From Flavobacteriales bacterium (GTDB lineage: Bacteria; Bacteroidota; Bacteroidia; Flavobacteriales; JABDKJ01), in contig JABDKJ010000079.1 in NCBI GenBank assembly GCA_013002285.1, positions 1-23,124 of the forward strand: a DNA stretch of 23,124 nt, written 5' to 3'. Position 1 is the first letter of the stretch. Every line of letters begins with the position of its first letter. Shown here piece by piece: positions 15,995 to 22,225 of this stretch. The position numbers were made by a program, and so were the translations under genes. The notes under the pieces were generated by a model, which saw only the letters and a list, made by a program, of their open reading frames with translations, had not been told where the DNA came from and made no database searches.

Positions 15995-17239
15995 TTAACT
16001 GGCTAAAAGCTCCTTTCTCAGCCAATTCAATGCTGAAAGCGCTGTCATTCGAATATTTGCTAGCCTATTTCGTCCGAACTGGAATTTTTTAGCCTCTGTG
16101 CCTTTCGGGGTGGCAAGCGCCATCCATACCGTACCTACCGGTTTGTCTTCTGTTCCTCCTTCAGGTCCGGCAATTCCGGAAACAGCTATGGCATAATCCA
16201 CATTCATTCCTTCCTGAACCCCTTTTGCCATTTGCAAAACTACTTCTTCACTCACGGCACCTTTTTCTAAGATCACGTCTCTATTTACTCCGAGCATAGC
16301 TGATTTAAGGTCATAGCTATAAGTAATGAAAGAACCTTCATAATAAGCGGAGCTGCCGGGAACAGAGGTCAATTTATGGGCAATATATCCACCCGTGCAA
16401 CTCTCTGCAGTTGCCAACGTCATTCGCTTGGCTTTTAAGAGATCACCTACTATCCCTTCAAGCGTCTCTTTGTCTTCACCAAAGACATATTCAGAAAGCA
16501 ATTCTTTTAATTCTGCTGCTTTCTCATCAACTTTTATCTTAATGGCTTTTGCATCTTCTCCTCTTGCAGTTAATCTTATTCTCACCAAACCTGGAGAAGG
16601 AAGGTAGGCCAAAGAAATACCCTCACCTTCTAGTGCCTCCTCCCAATCTTTTACCATATTGCTCATAAAAGACTCCCCTGCTCCATTTGTTAAAATGGTA
16701 CGGTGATAAACAGGCAATGTCACGAAATGATCTTGGATCTTCCGTAATCCACCGTTTTGCAAAATGTGTTTCATTTCTCCGGGCACACCAGGCATGGCCA
16801 ATAAAACCCCTCCATTTCTCTCGAACCACATTCCTGAAGCAGAACCCTTATGATTGCGAACGATCTGTGCGCGGGAAGGCAACATGGCCTGTTGCCTGTT
16901 CATCTCTAAAATGGGCAAACCCCTTGAGGTGAAATAGTTCTCTATTGTTTCCAGGACTTCTTCATTCATTACCAACTCATCTTTGAAATAAGCTGTAAGG
17001 GTTTTCTTGGTCTTATCATCTAAAGTAGGACCCAATCCGCCTGTCATAAGTACAAGGTCTACGCGTTCAAAAGCTTCATCCGTAGCTTTTGAGATCTCCT
17101 CTGGCACGTCCTGAATAGAGGTGATCCGGTTTATCTCCACACCTATTTTATTCAACTCTTCACCGATCCATGCCGAATTGGTGTCGATCGTTTGACCGAT
17201 CAAGATCTCATCTCCTATGGTTATTATTTCTGCTTTCAC
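15995..17239 (-). CDS. cinA: CinA-family protein with nicotinamide-nucleotide amidase domain
   Basis: Two-domain protein. The N-terminal MoaB/MogA-like (COG1058) domain includes EIITIGDEILIGQTIDTNSA and MTGGLGPTLDDKTKK. The C-terminal PncC domain deamidates nicotinamide mononucleotide to nicotinate mononucleotide in pyridine-nucleotide salvage; ATAESCTGGYIAHKLTSVPG and AVSGIAGPEGGTEDKPVGTV are its marks. The start is set to GTG at 17239 (VKAEIITIGDE), matching the family's MKAEIITIGDE and giving 414 residues. A TTG at 17260 would add seven residues but lies upstream of a near-perfect -7 element, so it should not be on the mRNA. It is divergent from a methyltransferase gene. Confidence 0.95.
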   Translation of the reverse strand: MKAEIITIGDEILIGQTIDTNSAWIGEELNKIGVEINRITSIQDVPEEISKATDEAFERVDLVLMTGGLGPTLDDKTKKTLTAYFKDELVMNEEVLETIENYFTSRGLPILEMNRQQAMLPSRAQIVRNHKGSASGMWFERNGGVLLAMPGVPGEMKHILQNGGLRKIQDHFVTLPVYHRTILTNGAGESFMSNMVKDWEEALEGEGISLAYLPSPGLVRIRLTARGEDAKAIKIKVDEKAAELKELLSEYVFGEDKETLEGIVGDLLKAKRMTLATAESCTGGYIAHKLTSVPGSSAYYEGSFITYSYDLKSAMLGVNRDVILEKGAVSEEVVLQMAKGVQEGMNVDYAIAVSGIAGPEGGTEDKPVGTVWMALATPKGTEAKKFQFGRNRLANIRMTALSALNWLRKELLAS

Positions 17240-17244
17240 GGCTG

Positions 17245-17276
17245 CAAAGGTAATTTTCAAAAATTAAAAAGTACAA
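17245..17276 (-). promoter_or_regulatory. Predicted promoter of cinA
   Basis: On the minus strand TTG (17276-17274), 21 bases, then TACCTTTG (17252-17245), an exact TAnnTTTG. The GTG start codon follows after only five bases (CAGCC), so the transcript would be nearly or fully leaderless. Confidence 0.6.
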
Positions 17277-17301
17277 TGTTGGAACATGTGCTTGGAGTTA
17301 A

Positions 17302-17331
17302 TTGTTTATTTATCTCATTCTGCTAATTTCG
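17302..17331 (+). promoter_or_regulatory. Predicted promoter of the methyltransferase gene
   Basis: TTG (17302-17304), 19 bases, TAATTTCG (17324-17331), one mismatch from consensus. It leaves 12 bases before the ATG at 17344 and argues against the TTG at 17302 being the start codon. Confidence 0.5.
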
Positions 17332-17343
17332 CTGCATTCATTG

Positions 17344-18117
17344 ATGAAGTACATTATAAAATTTGCGCTCAAGATCATTCCCCGCCATCATCTTCACAGG
17401 GTGTCTCATTTTTTCCTGAAGTTCATCTCCCGGTTATACAGGGGAAACAGATACGAAGATCCTATTACCGGTATTGGCTATCGAAAAATGTTGAGTTATG
17501 GACGCGTCAATTCCAGACCAAATGCATTGGCACCAGACTCTATGTCACTGGAAAGGCATAGATTGTTCTGGCTTTACCTTAAGGAAAAGACGGACTTCTT
17601 TATCTCAAAGAAAAAGCTTTTGCACATAGCTCCTGAGTACTGCTTCATAAAACTATTCAAAGGAATGGACAACATAGATTATACTTCTGGTGATCTCTAT
17701 TCTCCTTGGGCCGATGTAAAAATGGACGTTCATGAAATACCCTTCGATGACAATACTTTCGATGTACTCTTCGCCAATCACATTCTTGAACATGTGGATG
17801 ATGAGATCAAGGTTATGAGCGAATTCTATCGTGTTCTAAAACCTGGTGGTTGGGGAATATTCCAATCTCCGATCGACTATAACCGAGAAACCACTTATTC
17901 TGATAACAGCATTACGGACCGAAAAGAAAGGGAAAGACAATTTTGGCAAGACGACCATCTAAGACTTTTTGGAAGGGATTACAAAGATCAATTGGCATCT
18001 GTCGGCTTTGACGTGAATGAAGACAAATATGTGGAAACGCTTGACCCTGACTTGGTCAAAAGGTATTGCCTTACTCCGAAAGAGTACATATATGTTTGTA
18101 CTAAGCCGATGGTTTGA
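17344..18117 (+). CDS. Class I SAM-dependent methyltransferase (Methyltransf_11 type)
   Basis: The 257 residues start at ATG 17344. The longer frame from TTG 17302 overlaps the predicted promoter. The N terminus is basic and amphipathic (MKYIIKFALKIIPRHHLHRV), without a clear membrane span. The methyltransferase core runs from about 92: LLHIAPE in place of the usual GxGxG loop, YTSGDLY, MDVHEIPFDDNTFDVLFANHILEHV at 127-151 (motifs II-III) and FYRVLKPGGWGIFQSPI at 161-177. The FWQDDHLRLFGRDYKDQLASVGF segment is shared by a group of uncharacterised bacterial methyltransferases. The substrate is unknown. It is divergent from cinA. Confidence 0.85.
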   Translation: MKYIIKFALKIIPRHHLHRVSHFFLKFISRLYRGNRYEDPITGIGYRKMLSYGRVNSRPNALAPDSMSLERHRLFWLYLKEKTDFFISKKKLLHIAPEYCFIKLFKGMDNIDYTSGDLYSPWADVKMDVHEIPFDDNTFDVLFANHILEHVDDEIKVMSEFYRVLKPGGWGIFQSPIDYNRETTYSDNSITDRKERERQFWQDDHLRLFGRDYKDQLASVGFDVNEDKYVETLDPDLVKRYCLTPKEYIYVCTKPMV

Positions 18118-18141
18118 CCTTGTTAAATAGATCTAATTTCC
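18113..18141 (+). promoter_or_regulatory. Possible promoter of the small membrane protein gene
   Basis: TTTG (18113-18116, overlapping the preceding stop codon), 17 bases, TAATTTCC (18134-18141). The predicted leader is about 50 bases. Confidence 0.3.
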
Positions 18142-18198
18142 AGTTTTTCGACAATTTACGTTTTCTGCTAGCTTTCACTTTTTACCCAAACAATCGAA

Positions 18199-18543
18199 AT
18201 GAATGCATCCCTCGATTCGGGTCTAATAGAAGCAAAGCCAAAAGAGAAAAGGACATCGCTAGACAAATTAGGGCTTTACATTAGCATCATATCTTCTGTT
18301 GTTGGCTCGCTGCTGCTCGTTTCTTTTCTTGTGAGTAAAGAACAGGAATTGATCAGGATAGGAATTATCTACCTAGCCATAGCTTTCTTCACAAATCTTA
18401 TTTTCTTCCTCATACTCGTCATTGTTTTCATCGCTGAAAGAGGAAAAACCATGTCCCATCCAAAAACAGCTGGGGTCATGCTTTTGAACATTCCTATCGC
18501 ATTCGGATACTTTATGATAGTGCTTGGGGTGGAGGGGATTTGA
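18199..18543 (+). CDS. Small three-segment membrane protein, unknown function
   Basis: A 114-residue protein not recognised as a known family. It has a charged cytoplasmic-looking N terminus (EAKPKEKRTSLDK) and three hydrophobic segments at about 25-45 (LYISIISSVVGSLLLVSFLV), 52-78 (IGIIYLAIAFFTNLIFFLIL) and 91-112 (GVMLLNIPIAFGYFMIVLGV), with the short basic loop ERGKTMSHPKT between the last two. No signal peptidase or lipobox site is seen. The ATG at 18199 follows an 81-base gap after the methyltransferase. Coding status is supported by a clean frame with membrane-protein composition. A minus-strand frame here is judged a shadow. Confidence 0.65.
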   Translation: MNASLDSGLIEAKPKEKRTSLDKLGLYISIISSVVGSLLLVSFLVSKEQELIRIGIIYLAIAFFTNLIFFLILVIVFIAERGKTMSHPKTAGVMLLNIPIAFGYFMIVLGVEGI

Positions 18544-18756
18544 CATAAAAAGATAAGCAAGGTTTTCTAGTTCTTCCGTGATAACAACGTTATGCGATCG
18601 TTTAGTACTTCTTAAAAACGTCATTGAGAATATTGTTTTGCATTTATCCTCACAACTTCCAAAGCACACAATTAGGGTTTCGGACTTTAAATTTGAGTCG
18701 CGAGTTTTTCGTAGTTTGCACTCTTTAATCATAAATTTATCCTGGCTCATAGCAGC
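18544..18756. other. 213-base intergenic region ahead of the hybrid kinase
   Basis: No gene is supported here. It contains the short dyad ATAAC-AAC-GTTAT at 18581-18593 and, near the right end, the promoter candidate at 18692-18718. Confidence 0.5.
18692..18718 (+). promoter_or_regulatory. Possible promoter of the hybrid kinase gene
   Basis: TTTG (18692-18695), 16 bases, TAGTTTG (18712-18718) followed by CAC. The -7 box is one T short of TAnnTTTG and the spacer is one base under the usual range. The predicted leader is about 35 bases. Confidence 0.3.
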
Positions 18757-21408
18757 ATGGACATTACACAATTACTTAACACCAATCGAATAGCCATCCG
18801 TGTGTGGTTGGTGCTCGCGTTGGTCTATTTGGCATCAGTGATCCTGATCACCTTTTTGCTATTTCAAGGTTTTCGAACAGATACACTAGAAACCGCTTCT
18901 TCAGATATGTACCATCGCTTAGACCTCGCCCGGTTAGAGCAGCTTCAAAAATTTTCGGAGGTACAGCAACATGTGGAAGTCTTAGCCAAAGCACCGCAGG
19001 TGAATGGATATATAGAACATTTTGGCAAGGATACAGATCGCACGCTCACCTTTCGTAACCAAACAGAAGAGTTATTTGCCGCCTACCTTTCAACCTATCC
19101 GGAATATTTTCAGCTCCGGCTATTAAGTGCAAGTTCTGGAAAGGAGATGGTACGACTTAGCCAGAAAGGGGATGCCATAACAGTTGTACCTCAAATCAAC
19201 TTGCAACAAAAGGGAGATCGACCGTACTTCAAAGAAGCACTCTCGCTATCTCCTGAGCAACTTTATTTTTCCCAATTTGATCTCAATCAAGAACATGGCG
19301 AGCTGAGTTTTCCGTATATAAAGACCATTCGAGTGGCCACACCCATTGCTAGCAATGATGGAATTACAAAAGCAGTACTTGTCATCAATGTAAATGCTTC
19401 ATTTTGGTTTGACCAGGTAGCTTCATATAGTCAGCCAGATGACAGCCTCTATATGCTTGACGATCAAGGAAACTTCCTATTTCATCCAACGGATAGCCTG
19501 ACTTTTTTGGGGTACAAACCAAAGAAGGAATTTCAATTGTCAGAGTTTGATCAAAGCTTGAGATCGCTCGACTCTAGAGAGATCGGCAAATTGATCCACT
19601 TCGAGCGATCAGGCGATAAATATGCTGCTGCAAAAATGCAATACAGTTATGGTAGAGCTTCCGAACATACAGTAAGACTCGTTCTGGTTATAAGACATGA
19701 ATACCTTTTTGCTGGAGGGAGAGACAAGGTCCAAACGATCTTGTTTGGGCTCGTTGCTGCCTTAGTTGGAGGCTTAGTACTATTGCTCTGGTTATCAAAA
19801 AGTCTACTACAACCCATTAGGGATCTGGACGAAAGACTCACAGAATATGCGCCTGGTGGGCCACTTCCAAATTTTAACCTCGATCGTAGCGATGAATTGG
19901 GCAGCCTTGGCAGCACTTTTGCAACGCTTGCAGAAAGAGTAAATAAGCAAATTGAAGAACTCGATGAAGCACGTACCAAGGCAGAAGAATTGGCTGCAGG
20001 AAAAGAAGCTTTTCTGGGTAATTTTAGTCATGAGTTGCGCACACCCCTCAACAGCATTGTTGGAATGGCCGAAGTGCTGCTTCACAAACCACACTCAAAG
20101 GAACAATTACCAGCACTCCAAACACTGAAATATTCTGTAGAACATTTATCGGCCCTCATTAGCGATGTTTTGGATTTCAATAAGATACTAGAAAAGGAAC
20201 TACAGCTCTCGCAAAGCATTGTTGTACCAGAAGAGCTTGCTCGAAACCTATACCTTGCACACGACTTGAAAGCAAAGTCTAGGCAAATTAACTTGAGCTA
20301 CAAAGTAACTTCAAACGTTCCCCCAGCCATAGAAACCGACAAAGTTCGCGTCCTGCAAATTGTTAATAACCTTTTGGGAAATGCCTTGAAATTCACAAAG
20401 AACGGGAGCGTATCGTTGATGCTCGATTGGGAAGACAATGAATTAGTCATATGTGTTGAAGACACGGGCTCCGGAATGAAGAAAGATGAACTTGGTCATA
20501 TTTTTGATCGTTACCATCAAGCAGAGAGTGGTCGAAAGTCAAGATCGGGATTGGGTCTGGGATTAGCTATCGTGAAACATTTGGTGGCCCTTTTTGATGG
20601 CGACATTGAAGTTGAATCTACATTGGGCCAAGGAAGCAAGTTCACAGTAAGCATACCGGCTAAACAAGCTGGCCCATCCCCAGGTGAACGTGTGAGCGCA
20701 AGCTCATCTTTGGGCAAGGATCTTTCTGCTTTGTATGTGGATGATGTAGCCGTCAACCGAATTACCATGCAGCATTATCTCGAAGCTGCTGATGTTCGAC
20801 TGGAATCTGTCGAGTCATGCACAGAAGCGCTAGTAGCATTAGACCAACAAACATTTGACGTAATACTAATGGATCTGCGGATGCCTGAAATAGATGGCTT
20901 TGAATGCATCAAACATGTGCAAAAAGTGGCCGCTGACACACCAATTATTGCAGTGTCGGCAAATCTAGGAGATAAAGAACTAAACCAACTCGCTGCAATG
21001 GGGATCCATCATTCAATAGAAAAACCAATTGACCAACGTCAACTTTTTACTACCATTTTACACGTCACCAACAGCACATCCCAGAGCTTATTTAACCACC
21101 TTATGGCAGATTATTGCGACAATGACCCTGCGCTACTCAAGCGCATTGTATCGCAATTTCAAACATTGTTGGCCAGCAGCCGAAAAGCACTTGATGAACA
21201 TTCAAACGAAGTTTCAGAAACACAGGTAACCGATCTGATCCAGGATCTAAAGCACAAACTACATCCAACTATAGTCATGTTTGGACAGCTAGAGACAACA
21301 CGAAAAATTTGGGGATCGCACGTTGATCCAAGCAAAGGCATGCTCAATGCAATTGATCATTTGACAGATTTTCTTGATCGATTTGTAAAGGATCAAGTAC
21401 TAGGATAG
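18757..21408 (+). CDS. Hybrid sensor histidine kinase with receiver and C-terminal Hpt-like region
   Basis: Inner-membrane sensor kinase of 883 residues. Order: first membrane span 16-38; periplasmic sensor about 40-325, resembling a double Cache domain (FQLRLLSASSGKEMVRLSQ, RPYFKEAL, PYIKTIRVATPI, LYMLDDQGNFLFHP); second span 327-348; HAMP about 349-400; HisKA with phospho-acceptor H425 in NFSHELRTP; HATPase with N538-N542 (NNLLGNALKF), DTGSGM at 569-574 and GLGLGL at 598-603; receiver about 657-770 with D662, D663, phospho-acceptor D706, S734 and K756. The C-terminal helical part (775-883) has KHKLHPTIVMFG at 832-843, matching an Hpt motif with H833 as likely phospho-His. The ligand is unknown. 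It overlaps the convergent LytTR gene by nine bases. Confidence 0.93.
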   Translation: MDITQLLNTNRIAIRVWLVLALVYLASVILITFLLFQGFRTDTLETASSDMYHRLDLARLEQLQKFSEVQQHVEVLAKAPQVNGYIEHFGKDTDRTLTFRNQTEELFAAYLSTYPEYFQLRLLSASSGKEMVRLSQKGDAITVVPQINLQQKGDRPYFKEALSLSPEQLYFSQFDLNQEHGELSFPYIKTIRVATPIASNDGITKAVLVINVNASFWFDQVASYSQPDDSLYMLDDQGNFLFHPTDSLTFLGYKPKKEFQLSEFDQSLRSLDSREIGKLIHFERSGDKYAAAKMQYSYGRASEHTVRLVLVIRHEYLFAGGRDKVQTILFGLVAALVGGLVLLLWLSKSLLQPIRDLDERLTEYAPGGPLPNFNLDRSDELGSLGSTFATLAERVNKQIEELDEARTKAEELAAGKEAFLGNFSHELRTPLNSIVGMAEVLLHKPHSKEQLPALQTLKYSVEHLSALISDVLDFNKILEKELQLSQSIVVPEELARNLYLAHDLKAKSRQINLSYKVTSNVPPAIETDKVRVLQIVNNLLGNALKFTKNGSVSLMLDWEDNELVICVEDTGSGMKKDELGHIFDRYHQAESGRKSRSGLGLGLAIVKHLVALFDGDIEVESTLGQGSKFTVSIPAKQAGPSPGERVSASSSLGKDLSALYVDDVAVNRITMQHYLEAADVRLESVESCTEALVALDQQTFDVILMDLRMPEIDGFECIKHVQKVAADTPIIAVSANLGDKELNQLAAMGIHHSIEKPIDQRQLFTTILHVTNSTSQSLFNHLMADYCDNDPALLKRIVSQFQTLLASSRKALDEHSNEVSETQVTDLIQDLKHKLHPTIVMFGQLETTRKIWGSHVDPSKGMLNAIDHLTDFLDRFVKDQVLG

Positions 21409-22068
21409 ATCGAAGTGACTGGAGACAGCTTCGCGAAAGGAAGCACTGATCGGAATAACAGTATCCTTGATCTTTAACTCTCTTGCTGAAATATGCTGGA
21501 TGAAGTTCGTGTTCACTATAAATGAACGATGAACTCTGAGAAATGAACCTGGCAACTGTGTTTCAAGGTCGGTTAAGCGCATTAGAGACATGACGCGTTT
21601 GCTCTCCGTGTAAAAAGCAACGTAATTGGACTCACTTTTAATATAAAGTAATTCGTTGAAGTGAATTTTAATTCGTGCTGTGCCTTCTTTCACAAATATA
21701 AACTCAGGTTCAACCAATTGATCTTTTAGCCTTTCTATAACTTTGAGAAAGCCACCTAGAGTGATCGGCTTAACCACATATCCGACCACATTGTAGTTGT
21801 ACGATTCCACTGCGAAAGCAGTATCAGAAGTAACCATTACTACTGGTAAGTTTGGTGGAAGCAATTCAAGTATCTCTTTCCCGCTTATCTCTGGCATTTT
21901 CAGATCGAGAAACATCAGATCGAATTGCTCAGCCTCTACTCGTTTTAGAGCATCTAACCCTGACATGGTCATTTCAACGGAACCGATCGCATCTACTTTA
22001 TTGCAATACGAAGTCAAAAGTTCACATTGAACCGGGTCGTCATCTACTATCAGACATTTCCACAACAT
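21400..22068 (-). CDS. LytTR-family response regulator
   Basis: DNA-binding response regulator of 222 residues. The receiver domain has acidic residues D9 and D10 (IVDDDPVQ), phospho-acceptor D55 in FLDLKMPE, T80 and K100 (VVKPI). The LytTR DNA-binding domain at about 122-218 has FIFVKEGTARIKIHFNELLY, IKSESNYVAFYT and FLRVHRSFIVN. This is the common AlgR/LytR-type layout. No LytS-type kinase is adjacent; instead the gene converges on the hybrid kinase and overlaps its 3' end by nine bases, which makes that kinase a plausible phosphate source. It starts at ATG 22068, four bases after an exact TAnnTTTG box, so a leaderless mRNA is predicted. Direct-repeat LytTR sites were not recognised nearby. 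Confidence 0.94.
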   Translation of the reverse strand: MLWKCLIVDDDPVQCELLTSYCNKVDAIGSVEMTMSGLDALKRVEAEQFDLMFLDLKMPEISGKEILELLPPNLPVVMVTSDTAFAVESYNYNVVGYVVKPITLGGFLKVIERLKDQLVEPEFIFVKEGTARIKIHFNELLYIKSESNYVAFYTESKRVMSLMRLTDLETQLPGSFLRVHRSFIVNTNFIQHISARELKIKDTVIPISASFREAVSSHFDLS

Positions 22069-22072
22069 CGCA

Positions 22073-22103
22073 CAAAACTAGCTAACTAAGGTTATTGTTG
22101 CAA
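22073..22103 (-). promoter_or_regulatory. Predicted promoter of the LytTR regulator gene
   Basis: On the minus strand TTG (22103-22101), 20 bases, TAGTTTTG (22080-22073), an exact TAnnTTTG with good spacing. The ATG begins four bases after the box. Confidence 0.6.
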
Positions 22104-22141
22104 CCATTCACATATTGAATTGGGCGATCCACATAATATAT

Positions 22142-22162
22142 GCCCGAGATCACAGATCGGGT
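22142..22162. repeat. Inverted repeat next to the cytochrome promoter
   Basis: GCCCGA, nine bases, TCGGGT (five Watson-Crick pairs plus a terminal G-T) in the divergent gap between the LytTR gene and the cytochrome gene. Its right arm runs into the predicted -33 TTTG at 22162-22165. The position suits an operator. Confidence 0.45.
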
Positions 22163-22193
22163 TTGACTGTCAGGTGCAAAGGTTTTAGATTTC
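22162..22193 (+). promoter_or_regulatory. Predicted promoter of the cytochrome c gene
   Basis: TTTG (22162-22165), 20 bases, TAGATTTC (22186-22193), one mismatch from the Bacteroidota consensus. The predicted leader is about 28 bases before the ATG at 22226. Confidence 0.5.
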
Positions 22194-22225
22194 CGTATAT
22201 CAAATGAGATAAAAAAAGATAAAAC

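Noticed and set aside
18581..18593. Dyad ATAAC-AAC-GTTAT in the gap before the kinase gene
   Set aside because: It has only five AT-rich pairs, no T run and no nearby promoter, so chance is likely.
18373..18771. 132-codon minus-strand frame over the small membrane protein and the kinase start
   Set aside because: The plus-strand frame shows proper membrane-protein composition. The minus frame is Cys/Met/Lys-rich without any pattern and runs through the intergenic region.
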